Positions 11,206 to 23,744 of a DNA stretch of 64,000 bases are shown piece by piece. The first letter of the stretch is position 1. Every line of letters begins with the position of its first letter. The position numbers and the translations under genes are program-made. The notes under the pieces were generated by a model. It was not told where the DNA came from and did not search any database. It saw only the letters and a program-made list of their open reading frames with translations. The DNA comes from Urechis unicinctus (taxonomy: Eukaryota; Annelida; Polychaeta; Xenopneusta; Urechidae). The stretch lies in the NCBI GenBank assembly GCA_034190875.2, contig CM067358.1:54265717-54329716 (forward strand), given 5' to 3'.

Positions 11206-12303
11206 CAAGTCACATACGCCACCATCTCTGATGCCATACATTATACAAAAATGCTCACCCCATGCATACATGGCAAAGAGCGACATATCGGATGCCTTCC
11301 GACTTATTCCCATCCACCCTTCCCAATACAACCTCACAGGCTTCTTTTGGCATGGCTATTACTATGATAAATGTCTACCTCAAGGATGCTCTTCTTCTTG
11401 CCAAATTTGAAACCTTTTCTTCCCCTATTGGTTGGATCTTAAATCATAAATTTCATGTGCGCAATATTGTTAAAGTACTAAATGATGTTCTCTTTGTTGC
11501 TCCCACTCAACAACAATGCCAACAGCAGCTAAATATCTTTGTAAAACTTTGCAACCTCATTGGTGTCCCTCTGGCTTCACACAAAACAATAGGCCCTGCC
11601 ACAACCTTGACTTTTCTTGGCATACAATGACAGCTAGCCTCCCTTTGGATAAATTACAAACATATACACATGCAGTACAACAAATCATGGCACAGGAAAA
11701 AAGCAGTTTGCTACTTCTGTCGTTCGCCCAGGCAAAGCTTTCTTGCGTCGCCTGTATGATTTATCCATAGACATTACCAACCCAAACCACTTTATACGCA
11801 TAACCCAACAAGTAAGACAGGATTTATCTATCTGGCTACAATTTTTTAAACACTTCAACGGCACAACCCTCATAACCTACTCTCATACCACACATTCCAA
11901 TACTTTACATATATTTAGTGATGCTTCCAGCATTGCCTTTAGAGCCGACTATGGCTCCCAATGGATCCAAGCTAAATGGTCTCAACGTTGGACACAATTA
12001 CATATAACAATCCTTGAACTGTACCCAATATTCGTGTTAGACTGCATTTTTGCACCCAACATGGCCATCTCAAACATACTATTTCACTGTGACAACCAAG
12101 CTGTTGCAGCTATCATCAACAAACCATCATCTAAGCACCCCACAATCATGCACTTCATCAGACCCTTTGTCTTGCAATTACTCAAATTCGACATTTGTTT
12201 CCATGCACAATATATACCTGGGGTAGATAATATGTTAAGTGATGCTATTTCTCGCCTCCAGGCACAACCTCTTACGTCATTATGGGATGCAGCCCCTAGC
12301 TAA
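11206..12303 (+). pseudogene. DIRS-like retrotransposon, RT-RNase H remnant
   Basis: Reverse transcriptase followed by RNase H of the tyrosine-recombinase (DIRS-like) retroelement type. The RT part, in more than one frame, shows VTYATISDAI, AKSDISDAFRLIPIHP, YDKCLPQGCSSSC, and the active-site strand as VLNDVLFVAP, where the usual YLDD has become LND; then LTFLGIQ. RNase H spans about 11,743-12,303 in one frame: IFSDASSIAFRADYGSQW, LHITILELYPI, FHCDNQAVAAI, YIPGVDNMLSDAISRL and stop. Frameshifts lie near 11,260-11,400 and 11,630. No tyrosine recombinase, methylase or capsid part is found. The family call rests on the RT/RNase H style, so a Ty3-type element is possible but fits less well. Confidence 0.75.
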
Positions 12304-12739
12304 CCCTATCCCATCACACCTCTTACCAGAGAACTACAACTTACCGTAAACATCCTCCTTCACAAATCTAATAATCATTCAACAAGCAGGCCATATTTGA
12401 TTCGCGGGAGCACATCACTTCCTTCTGTAGTAAGATACACCACAGCCCTTGCATAATCAAGGACTGAAATATTCAACCATCAGGACATTCATCTCACATA
12501 CTCTTACTTTACTCCACCTCACAACTTTTCAAACACAAATCCTCCTAGCTACCAGATTCACTTCACCTCCTACAAACATAGCAATCCAAACACGCCTAAC
12601 TTAATCTTAAAACCTTAGCATCACTTTCCCAGATCACGTTACAACACTCATTCATTCAGTATTGGTAGAGCTACACAGCTGGCATCTGACAACTCTCCAC
12701 CCTGGAGCATTCACACTTCTCACTAAAATACTACACAAG
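12304..12739. other. AC-rich tail of the DIRS-like element
   Basis: C- and A-rich sequence with many stops and no protein similarity I can recognise. Its composition continues that of the RT remnant, so it is probably the decayed 3' part of the same element. Confidence 0.4.
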
Positions 12740-13153
12740 GATATCCTAAACCACACATACGGGGTCAGTACTTTACTGCCCTGATATCCAAAACCACACA
12801 AGGGGTCAGTACTTTACTGCCCTGATATCCAAAACCACACAAGGGGTCAGTACTTTACTGCCCTGATATCCTATACCACACATAAGGGGTCAGTACTTTA
12901 CTCCCCTGATATCCAAAACCACACACAATGGGTCAGTACTTTACTCCCCTGATATTAAAAACCACACACAAGGGGTCAGTACTTTACTCCCCTGATATTA
13001 AAAACCACACACAAGGGGTCAGTACTTTACTCCTCTGATATCCTAAACCACACCAGGGTTCAGCACGTATCCTAAACCGCAGCACAAAGGCTCAGTACTC
13101 CTCTGATATCAAAAACACAACACCAAGGGTTGGTACTTTACTGCCCTGATTTC
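12740..13153. repeat. 42-bp minisatellite, about 9 units
   Basis: Head-to-tail units of 41-43 bp, each starting gatatcc or gatatta and running through aaaccacaca, aaggggtcagtac and tttactgccct. Units 1-7 are very alike; the eighth is expanded to about 68 bp with an internal partial copy; the ninth is diverged. There are no unique spacers, so it is a plain minisatellite. Confidence 0.93.
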
Positions 13154-13709
13154 CTATCACCATCGATCTATAATCACCCTTTTGCAGGGGTCAGTTTTTC
13201 CTTGTTAGTGAATATTCTTTGCCATTTGTATGTCAGTCTCTAACTCTAGTTTTGTCGTTTAACACTTGCTGTTGTAATATGTATGTCTGTAGATGTATAG
13301 GTATATTAATTAATCCTATCTGTGTCATCAACAATTACAGTAGCTTTATCCTGCGTTGTGTAACCTGTTCTAGACATATCATAGTTATTTATCTCACTTA
13401 TTGCATCAACATCATACATACACCATAAGATGTCAAACATTCATAACGTTACTAAACTTGTAATACTTATCTGCCTCATTGTAATACTGGTAATTAATTC
13501 GTAGTGCACCTGCATTGACCGATTACTCTGTATTCTATCATGTTATACCGAATATTTCACGTATGTGATTTGAACCATATGTTTACTCGGTGTGCTACTT
13601 TAGAGTTATTTGTAAAATAAAATTAAATGTTTACCCCAAAAATTGCTGTTACTCGACTCCTTCACAAAATAAAGTTTTCCTAAATCGCACCGTAGGTTAG
13701 GACGGTATC

Positions 13710-13950
13710 ACAACCTGACCTTGACCTTTATATGAGGTCAAGGTCTATATAAAACTTTAGTTGACATTTGGACTGAGAATACGATCGAACCCTTATCCAC
13801 GGAGATATTCGAGATAATAGTTTTTTTGATGACCTTGACCTAAGCTAAAGATCAGGATCAAAATCTCAGGGTTCTGCTCATCATTGAAGCCGATTATTTG
13901 AAAAAAAACTAAATTCGAAACAATTTATAATATTGCGACTTGTACCGCGA
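13710..13950. repeat. Dispersed AGGTCA-bearing repeat
   Basis: Contains cctgaccttgacc, atgaggtcaaggtc and gatgaccttgacc within 130 bp. Its tail (gttctgctcatcattgaagc) parallels gttctgcgcaacattgatgc at about 3,443, so the two are copies of one old repeat. Confidence 0.65.
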
Positions 13951-13978
13951 TCAAAAGAAAAGGTAAACGTAAGTAAAT

Positions 13979-14383
13979 ACATGCATACATTCATACATAC
14001 ATACATACATACATACATACATACATACATACATACATACATACATACATACATACATACATACATACATACATACATACATACATACATACATACATAC
14101 ATACATACATACATACATACATACATACATACATACATACATACATACATACATACATACATACATACATACATACATACATACATACATACATACATAC
14201 ATACATGCATGCATGCATGCATGCATGCATGCATGCATACATGCATGCATACATACATACATACATACATACACACACACACAAACACACACACACGCAC
14301 ACTCACACACGCACGCACACACGCACACACACACACACAAGCCCCCACGCACGCACGCACACACACCGGAACACACACACATG
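13979..14383. repeat. Compound microsatellite ATAC / ATGC / AC
   Basis: About 230 bp of uninterrupted ATAC, then ATGC units (14,206-14,237), more ATAC, then impure CA to 14,383. Open frames on both strands here are only translations of the repeat. Confidence 0.98.
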
Positions 14384-14388
14384 GCTAG

Positions 14389-15260
14389 CGCTCGGTCGAG
14401 AGAGTAATACAGGCACCATGACCTCACTAAATTAAGGCGACACACCCTTAAACGCGAGTATTCAAAGGAATAAAACAATGTTATTGAATGGAAAACTCTA
14501 GTCAAGGTCCCCTAGCCTGATGGCTGCGGGCGCTGTTTACATGTTACTGATGTTCATTAGTCTCGCCTTCAGGTCTAGGGACCATAATATCTTGAACTGG
14601 ACAGGTATCCCAGATTTGGGATGCTCCAATCACAAGCCGTGTCTCTCGGTCACTCTCGGGTACCTTTGAGTCGTTGTCTCTCATTGGTCAGTTCTACAAT
14701 TTCCGAAGAACTTGTCCAACTGGCCGAGTGATTTTTATGAGCTGGGCACACATTCTACAACACTCCGATTTGTTGTTTCACGCTGAGTGGCACCGTTAAT
14801 CACGCATTCGGCGAGAGAAGCAGACACACAACTGGTTCTTTTTAACTTACTATCACGTAAACATACTATCGTGCAGCTAAGCGATAAAGGCGTGTGTTGT
14901 GGTGCCAATTTAAACTTTTGAGACGCCCCATAATTCCAGAACACATTCAATGTGTTCTCATTGGCAGCAGACCACTACAATGTCCAGACGTCACATAGAA
15001 CCGAGGGTGCGTATCACAAGCCAGTTCCATGAGCCAGACACGTGCAATTAAGGTCAATCCGGGTCACAACCTTTGCGTTGATTGGTCACGAAGATTAACG
15101 AACGTGTCTAATGAATATTCGGACGCGCCACTTTTAGAGCTGGTCGTGTGGTAGACTCAAGGGCGAGAAGCGTAGCGGAACCCCTGGAGTCTGGGACGCA
15201 GACTAGGAAAACTCCGTCTTGGTGACATTTTGAGGTCGTTGTTGATGTATGAAGGCTGTT
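14389..15260. repeat. Split dispersed repeat with about 780-bp insert
   Basis: The left piece 14,389-14,430 (gctcggtcgagagagtaata...) and right piece 15,208-15,260 (ctccgtcttggtgacatt...) are adjacent at 4,629-4,720. The material between, 14,431-15,207, has no coding sequence I recognise. Part of it (about 14,617-14,690, ccaatcacaagccgtgtctc) resembles 25,880-25,920. Confidence 0.6.
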
Positions 15261-15670
15261 AATATGGGTTGATGGTTTTGGTGAAGTAGTGGTCATAACG
15301 GGGTGATTGTCGATGTTCGGACGGCGGTTGATGTGGGGTCGTGGTTGATGTGCGGTGATGGTCAATGGGTGGTAGTGGTGGATGTTTGGACGGCGGTTGA
15401 TGTGGGGTGGTGATCGATGTTGGATGTAGGTCGATGTGGGATGTAGGTCGATGTGGGGTGATTGTCGATGTGGGGTGATGGTCGATGTGGGATGGTGGTC
15501 GATGTGGGGTGATAATCGATGTGGGATTTAGGTCGATGTGGGATGGTGGTCGATGTGGGGTGATAGTCGATGAGGGGTGATGGTCGATGTGGGGTGGTGG
15601 TCAATGGGTGGTGGTGGTGGATGTTTGGACGGCGGTTGATGTGGGGTGGTGGTCATGTGGGGTAGTTGTC
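15256..15670. repeat. G-rich minisatellite, second array
   Basis: About 20 degenerate copies of an 18-bp unit (ggtcgatgtggggtgatg), preceded by the same flank as the array at 7,925. The minus strand reads as His/Pro/Ser-rich open frames, which are repeat translation and not a gene. Confidence 0.92.
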
Positions 15671-17284
15671 GGTTCATGTGGTTGTAGATATTAGCTGCGC
15701 AATACCAACATATTGAAATAGTTTCACAAATATGTGAGAATTTCATTGATGCATTGTGTTATATGCAGGTCAGCAGTTCATGCAAGTAATTTCTTAAAGT
15801 AATATGTGGATCTCTGGAGTTAATCCCGCTCTAGCATATAAAAACGAGCTTACGCAAATGGTCACATACCTTGATGGAGTGAAGCAACTTTTCTTCTGCT
15901 TTGTCGACAGACGAAGCGCTTGGAACGTTTTACTGAACCAGAATACCATCAGAGGAGAAAGTAACAGTCAAAAGAAGTGCTCAAGAAGGACAGGTAAAAA
16001 TACCCGGTTTAATATGTTAACCTTCGTATTTAAAAGCAGATTCCAAGGCCATACATGTGTACCCTAACCCTATATATGTGACGAGAAGGGGTCTCGCTGG
16101 TACTCCTAGCCAACCCGTCATAACGTAGATGTTGCTCAGTGAATATAGTTTCGCTTTCTATATTCATGAATGTTAACATCCGGTTATGTTGGCTGCGTAT
16201 TTAGATGTCTGTGAACAGGCCGAAGCTAAACCAGGTCACACTGGTTTGGTTTCTCCTTCCACAGATTATCAAATGGTGCAGCCTGTTTTGCCTTTGTCTT
16301 TATTATTGTGTCATCGTTGGAAGACATACTGTTTTCGGGTTGTTTTTCTTCTCCAGCCTAGGTTTTTCGGGCCTTTCTCCGGAACGGTTGGACATATCAA
16401 CATGAAAATTTGGGGAATGATAGATCAAGTTGGGACACAACTACCAATCCAGTTTGACGCGCATGCGCAGTGTTGGAGGCTTATGGGATCGATTTTTCGT
16501 CGGTTTTCCCCCCATTTTCTGTAACTATCTCCTCCATAACTACTGTAGTTGCAAACATATGTTTTACATGGTTGTAATAAGCAATTATCGTAGCATGGAA
16601 TAGGCGAAAAAAAATACTTGTTTTCGCCTTTTATACTTTGTATAATGACATGTACTTTAGAGTACCTATCGCGATTTTTGCTACGAGTTCTCTCCTCGCT
16701 GATATCTCTGTAACGGCTGTATTTACGCACATGAAATTTTGTCAGTATTAAGAACTTGGCTTCGTAATAATGATTGTAACAGTATTTTAAGCATTCACAG
16801 AATAAAAAAAAAACAGTAAAAAGAACGTTTAGCGTCAGCTAAGCGAGCAGGTTAACTGCATGACATGTCTAACTAGGCCAAATCTTACGTAATCGACCAG
16901 AGGCGATCATCCCTTCTCCCGCTTTGCATTACCAAACCTTACGTAAACGACTAGAGGCAATCTTCCCCTCTCGCTTTGCATTGACTTGGCTAAGGGGTCA
17001 TGTCAAAATATCTGCTAAGGGGTCATGTCAATACAACTAAGCGGCAGCAGCTTGGGAAATCTATCCCAAATAGTGTGCATTACCACCAACCCTCGCTGAT
17101 ATCTATCGTAAACATGTGCGGCGCATAGGGTTCCATAACGGTCTGTGTATAAACCGTCTTTTCTTTTTCTGTTTATCAAAAACCTAAAACCAAGAATGAA
17201 CAACAGTACCTACTCCGTAATCCGTGTTTCATATGCGCCGACAAAAAACGGATAACACTAAACACATTCGTTTTTTTTTCATTC
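15671..17284. other. Intergenic with two small tandem duplications
   Basis: No gene recognised. A tandem duplication of about 53 bp lies at 16,877-16,930 and 16,931-16,982 (cttacgtaa, cgac, agaggc, gctttgcatt). Next to it ctaaggggtcatgtcaa occurs twice (16,990 and 17,015). Confidence 0.5.
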
Positions 17285-17632
17285 GGTCAAACGGAAAACG
17301 AGTGGCGCTGCAGTCGGCGATGTTTTTACTTATACAAGCGGCTGGAAAGGTTGGTTAGTATTCGCACCGGACGTGCAATCAAAGAGTAGACGAGCCGCGA
17401 TCTTTGCATTACTATAGTTACATACAATAGCGACTTGGAAGCTTGGCATCGGGAACCGAACCCCTGTATATATGTGTGTATGTATTTATATGTGAGTGCG
17501 CGTATATATATATATATAGATATATACATATATATATAAACATATGTATCTCTATATTATATATATATATATTATATATATAATATATATATATATCTAT
17601 ATGTATATATATATTCAATATATATATATACT

Positions 17633-17670
<38 letters not shown>

Positions 17671-17727
17671 TATATATACACACATATATATAATATATAT
17701 ATATATATATCTATATATATATATATA

Positions 17728-17762
<35 letters not shown>

Positions 17763-18677
17763 ACATAGGCACACACGCTCATATATATATAGAAAGACAA
17801 AAAAATATTGTTTTTCTTCATAATAACTCTCATTCGATGCAGGTACCGGGTGAAACAGGACTGCTGTATATCGTCCATCTAACAAGAAATTCCCCAAACA
17901 ATGTTTCTCATCAGAAACACGTCTACAACGACTGCCATACTAAGTTTGAACATGATGACAATAAATAAGAGCTGGTGGCTGGTCTTCTGGCATACCCATA
18001 GGCACACTCACTCATATATATACAGGCGTTGTCAAGCTTCTAAGACACTAATGTTTATGTCTGATATTTATAGATAGCGGCTTGGCGCTCGGAAGCTTGG
18101 CATCGTAAACCGAGCGCCTGTGTGTATACATAAATATGTGTGTGTGCGTGTGCGTATTTTTGTGAATATATACCCGCTTTGATTGCACGGGGACATCCGG
18201 TGCACACTGTCGGTGAGAGGAAACGTCTTGACCCCAACCAACATATCCAGCCGCTTGTATCAGTAAAAATATCGCCGACAGCAGCGCCACTCGTTTTCTT
18301 TTGACCAAACGACAAACGAATCTGTTTGTTGTTATCCGCCTATCGTTGTCGCATAAAAAAACGGTTTACGGTTTAGCTGATGTTGATCGTTTTCTGTTTT
18401 TAGTTTTGGTTAACAAAAAACGAAAAGACCCTTAACGGTCCGTGTATATACCGTCTTTTCGTTTTTCGTTTATCAAAACCAAGAACGAAAAACGAAAAAC
18501 AAGGGCTAAACCGTAAACCGCTTTTCATGTGTGACAACGAAAGACGGAAAACACCAAGCCGATTCGTTTTTCGTTTCTCGTTTGATCAAACGGAAAACGA
18601 GTGGCGCTGCAGTCGGCGATATTTGTACTGATACAAGCGGCTGGATATGTTGGTTGGTATCCGAAGATGGTGTGGGG

Positions 18678-18890
18678 GGGGGGGGCAATAGGCTTTATCT
18701 CGAGTAGGGGAGTGCCGCGAGACCTCGATAACTCGTACCCGTCGTACAAGGTGAAAATGAAAAAAAGCGTACCCCGTCGTGCAAGGCATAATGCGAATGT
18801 AAAACCCGTCGAACAAGGTCAAAAATGGCCAAAAAGTGTACCTTGTCGTGCTAGATATTATGCAAACGTATATCCCCGTCGTACGTCGTA
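18678..18890 (-). mobile_element. GTACGACGGG MITE-like element, reversed copy
   Basis: Starts in a run of G (18,676-18,686) and carries cgagacctcg, ccgtcgtacaaggtg and ccccgtcgtgcaaggc in the reverse order and strand of the copy at 19,290-19,565. Diverged. Confidence 0.6.
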
Positions 18891-18970
18891 AGCAGGATTA
18901 AATTGTCCGACAAATCTCCGAATCTTATCAGCTGATCAGAGATATATATATACATAGACATATATATATA

Positions 18971-19133
<163 letters not shown>

Positions 19134-19289
19134 TATATATATATATATATATCTATATATATATATATATATATCTATATATATATATATATATATATAT
19201 CAATAAACTGGCACGCACATATATGAATAATCGCATATAAACAGGGTTTTGGTTTCCGATTCCAAGTTTCCAAGCCGCCATTGTATATA

Positions 19290-19565
19290 ATTATCCCGGG
19301 GGTAGAGGTAGTATATATGTGCCGCGCGACGGGGTATGATTTTTCGGCCTCTCGACTTGTACGACGGGTTTTTGGGCCTCATACTTGTACGACGGGGTAT
19401 GTTTTTCAGCTCCAATCTGTACGACGGGTTATACATTTGCATAATACCTTGTACGACGGGGTATGCTTTTGGGCATTTTGACCTTGTACGACGGATACGG
19501 GTTTTCGAGGTCCCGCGGCACACCCCTATCCAGAATAAGGCCAAGTGCCCCCCCCCTTCCCCCTG
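19290..19565 (+). mobile_element. GTACGACGGG MITE-like element
   Basis: About 275 bp bounded by tatcccgggggtagag and gccaagtgccccccc. Inside, the word ttgtacgacgggg or a close variant recurs about six times at intervals of 25-40 bp. The same order of words occurs at 44,530-44,722 and 51,938-52,218, and reversed at 18,678-18,890. Confidence 0.75.
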
Positions 19566-19703
19566 GGGTAATTATAGTTATTGATAGATCGCGGCTCGTC
19601 TGCTCTTTGATTGACCGGGGGACGTCCAGAGCGGGCTCTCGGGGAGACGAAAGTCTGGATACCAACCAACATATCCAGCCGCTTGTATCAGTACAAAACC
19701 GCC

Positions 19704-19888
<185 letters not shown>

Positions 19889-20104
19889 TACATATATATA
19901 TATTCTCTGATCAGCTGATAAGATTCGGAGATTTGTCGGACAATTTAATCCTGCTTACGACGTACGACGAGGATACACGTTTGCATAATATCTAGCACGA
20001 CAAGGTACACTTTTTGGCCACACGGTTTAGCCCTTGTTTTTCGTTTTTCGTTCTTGGTTTTGATAAACGAAAAACGAAAAGACGGTATATACACGGACCC
20101 TTAA

Positions 20105-22985
20105 CACCAACATTACGTTATGTAAACAAGGCGCAATCACGGTCCCGATTGCTGAACTAATAGGTCAAGTATTCACTTTGTTTAGAGATAACATTTGTTC
20201 GTGTAATTTGTTGATACCGTATTGCTGGTCTCCAGGCCTGCCGTTGGAATACATGCCTTTTGCCCTTGTGCCAAATCTTGTTTTAAATTGTAATTGCATG
20301 TTAGACTGTGTCAAGTGAGATGCTCTGTTTTTATATGATTATGTATTTAGCCATAAGTTTTGTAACTTTTAACTGATAGCTTTAGGTTTGTATTTGAATG
20401 TTGACATTGTAAAAAAATAGTGCAGATAGCGTCCTTTTAGAGTTTTCGCTGGAGTTCCATTTTAGTCTCGGACCGTAGAAGACGTGTCTGAATTGTGTCG
20501 TGAAACTTTGACTGATTGTTTCGTCACTAGAAAAGTGAGCCTGTGTTGTGGTTAGGTGGTGGAAACAACCCCCAACACGGTCAATATTTGTCAGTGAATT
20601 ATATAACTTTCACATATGAGATTTACTATAGTTGCGTGTAGTTGGGATTCACTCCCAACGGTTAGTTAGATCTAATGATTTAAAGTGTGAAGTACCATTT
20701 TGGGTACTTTGATCATTTGCATGCGTTGCGCTGGGTCGGAGGCGAATAGCCATCCCCAGCATTGGTATGTGTTCCCCTCAATACTTGTTATTATTGTGTC
20801 GGGTTGGAGGCGATCAGTCATCCCCATTATTGGTACCCATATCACCTTGTTTGTGTTTAATGTGAAGGTATTGCCGTTGCTGTTAGTTTAGCTAATTGCT
20901 TCTCTAGTTAATATAAACGTCAAAATGCCACAAGCTGTCTGACATAGCCCATGTAAAACCGTACTTAATTCTATTTAACTTAACCCGAATAAAGGCTTGA
21001 TTTTATCTATATACTCTTCCTCAAAACAGTAGTTTGTTCTTCTTTTGGCTGACTTGGTTATCATAACGGTCCACCCCCTGGGGTGTTACACATATGCGAC
21101 GCTTGGCTGAACATTTTCATGCGCTGTCATGGGTGTCGTTTGCTAAATATATTGTGGTCATTTGCTAGGTGTTAAAGTGAAACTCCACCAACCGAAAGAG
21201 ATTATAATATCATTTACTGAATATTTCTGGTATTTGAAGACGGCGAGAACTATAGTTAGGATATTATTTTTTTTCGAAGGCTTATTCCGAGCCTGATTTC
21301 ACAGTTGCCGCCTATTATGATGAATGACGTCAGTGGAGCCAACAGCGCCAGTGAAAAGTCACGTTGTTTACATGCAGTGCGACGTCGATCGGTTACTAGA
21401 TGTGAGAGGGGTTTTGAAAATGGACAACTCCAGCCTAATCAATTCGATGGTTACAGGTAGTTTCGTACACAGGTTGTTTCGTACATGCTACTTACGGATG
21501 TTTCGTACACGCGAGATTGGTTGTTTCGTACACGCCCAGCGTTTTTTCACACTTTCTTCATTGATTAAAGAGGTCATTTCATAATACGATCGAGGATCGG
21601 AAGTCAAACCGTAATTTTGCGCGATGGTAAATCCAGTTCAGGACAAATCTGATGCCTTCAATCAGTCCGGTATGCTGTAGTGAGCTTGTCACTACAGTGA
21701 CAATTATGATCAATTTTTGTCCAATCGTTGGCTGTGGCAACAGGGGTAACCTAGATACAGAGAAAAAGCTATGCCAATATAATTGCTTATGTTATCATAT
21801 GCTCAACGTCTTTGCAACTCACCATGTGTCACGTTGCTGTGATCTTGTACAGATTATTATTGCTTGTTATATATTCTAGAACTGTTGTCTAAGGCGACAA
21901 GCTGGAATTGTGATGGGACTTTCATGGAGTCATGAGAGCCCCATTCATTGTGGAGTGGCCATGCTTTTGTTAAGTCAGGCGAGTTTTAAAACAGATCGCA
22001 TTGACCTTTTGCCTTGTGTCAGGAAACCACAAGAAAGTATCATAGGTATTAAGGGGTCCTCACTATATCACCGTTCGACCGGGGCTAACTTCAGAGCAGT
22101 TTGCCTCACATCAGCTGTACTAAGGACTGCCATTATAAGGGGCGATCTTCATGAGCCTCTGACAAACGAGTATGTATCACTTATAAATTATTTGTGCTAA
22201 AACTTTATTTACATGATATCCACCATATGGAATCAATAAATATATAATCAATTAAAAACAAAGGAGTAATTCTACTTATGGTAGCGACTCTATATTTCTA
22301 AATTCACTTTCTTTGGTGACCATTACAATGAAATAAATCAAAACACCATATGAATAAAATATTTAAAGTTTATTGCAGGATTCTGACACTTCAAGCATAC
22401 AGACAGTTCACCTGCTGGATTCATAGCAAACTTGGAAAACAAATTCGACGGGTTATCCCTTCATGCATCGTTTTCACTTTACCACACTCAGCCATCGAGA
22501 CAATACAGAGGTTTTTGGGAAACCAGTCAAGATAAAGTCAGTCAATCATTCTTGCTGTATGTACCATCTTGTAATAATTTCTTTTTAAAATACCATTATA
22601 AATTATTGAGAATTTGAGCGGGGGAATATTTTTAATCGACAAATTCATGCTCATATTTAGCTGACATTTATCTTTTTATTTTACAGACATTTATTAGCAA
22701 ATAATCTAAAAATCGCATTCAAGCAATGACAAACAAAGTACTTGTTTGAACATAACAGTATCAGTCCAAACTTTCACAAACATATTATCACAAGTACCAC
22801 TTTGCAAAAAGCTGAGCTCTGGCACCACGTCAAGGTAGATACTTAAGCCAGGGGTACTTAACTAGAGGGGTGAAATGATAGCGTGATAATACAATATCGC
22901 AAATAATGTCCGACTTGGAGTTGTATAGTCTACCCGTCTTTTTTGTCAGCGTTTCAGCACGTTACTTGGAAGTTTCACCAGGAAC
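20105..22985. other. Intergenic; minor repeats
   Basis: No gene recognised. Two direct repeats of about 34 bp (tcggaggcgaatagccatcc type) lie at 20,733-20,766 and 20,800-20,834. The stretch up to about 21,089 has an aataaa at 20,991 and ends ggggtgttaca, so a solo LTR is conceivable, but I could not find its other end. At 21,460-21,540 the word tttcgtacac or tttcgtacat occurs four times. Confidence 0.35.
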
Positions 22986-23252
22986 TTACTGCTTGGAAAA
23001 TATAAACACTGTAGGGAATGAACTTTTCTTCAACTGTCTCTTGACTTTCTTGAAACCCATAGCGGCTTGCATATCGTGTTCAAAACAATCGGTGGTAAAG
23101 TGGTCGCTACAAACGCGGAAATTTTCGCTGTTCTTCAATTTCAATATCCACAAGAATCGAAGCTGTGCGTCTTTAGGCAACCTGGAGAAGCTAATTCCTT
23201 TCTTCAAATCTTTACTGTGGTTCTTGCACCCAAAAGCAATGCAATGCATCAT
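22986..23252 (-). CDS. Stand-alone THAP-domain reading frame
   Basis: 88 residues from a double ATG at 23,252 to TAA at 22,986, almost exactly one THAP zinc finger. It has C-x4-C (CIAFGC), the block GISFSRLPKD, an invariant-type W (FLWILKL), C-x2-H (VCSDHF), DCFEHD, and a closing SFPTVF in the position of the AVPTIF box. THAP domains bind short DNA motifs and occur in P-type transposases and in host regulators. No transposase core lies nearby on this strand, and the frame ends right after the domain, so this may be a first exon, a remnant or a retained DNA-binding module. It is clearly different in sequence from the THAP exon at 4,834. Confidence 0.65.
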   Translation of the reverse strand: MMHCIAFGCKNHSKDLKKGISFSRLPKDAQLRFLWILKLKNSENFRVCSDHFTTDCFEHDMQAAMGFKKVKRQLKKSSFPTVFIFSKQ

Positions 23253-23744
23253 ATTGCTTAGCAAAAATCAGAAAAACTTCCACGACAGTTTGCTGCTTTC
23301 TAGGATAATTCTGCCAAAGTTTAAGCGTTATTTTAGCTGAACAATAGTGTAAAAGCTTAAGGAACATTGTCGCAAATTCATTGACACAGTATTATACAGT
23401 AAGCAAGTGAAAGCCAGAGCATTCTAGCTAATGAGGTCTCATTAGAGAAGCTCGAATGTGAATCATGCAGGTGTCATGTTTTGGTAATATGTATTATGGT
23501 GAACAACAGGTTGCATCATTCCCTGAGAGAGGCTAAATGTACGTTAAGGGACCATAAGTAGAGAATAAATCGTAAGACATTGACATTTTCCCACACATGA
23601 AAATTTGTGCTCATATTTGTTTTAAGTGATGTTGTATGTGTAGATTTGCGAAAAATCAAATATTGATATTTGTTTACTTAGTTCCTTGAAAGCCTTCTAT
23701 GGCAGATGTACAAGGACTATTCTATCATAAATCCACACCAGTAT

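Noticed and set aside
12740..13153. Possible CRISPR-like array
   Set aside because: Direct repeats have no unique spacers and the setting is an animal genome.
13881..14505. Long open frames on both strands rich in YIHT or MYVC
   Set aside because: Pure translation of the ATAC microsatellite; no start context, no domain.
15362..15746. His/Pro/Ser/Thr-rich minus-strand frames
   Set aside because: The 18-bp minisatellite unit is a multiple of three, so frames stay open by chance.
20118..21089. Solo LTR ending ggggtgttaca
   Set aside because: Only one end looks LTR-like; no matching start or target duplication found.
22906..23340. 144-codon plus-strand frame
   Set aside because: Antisense to the clear THAP domain on the minus strand.
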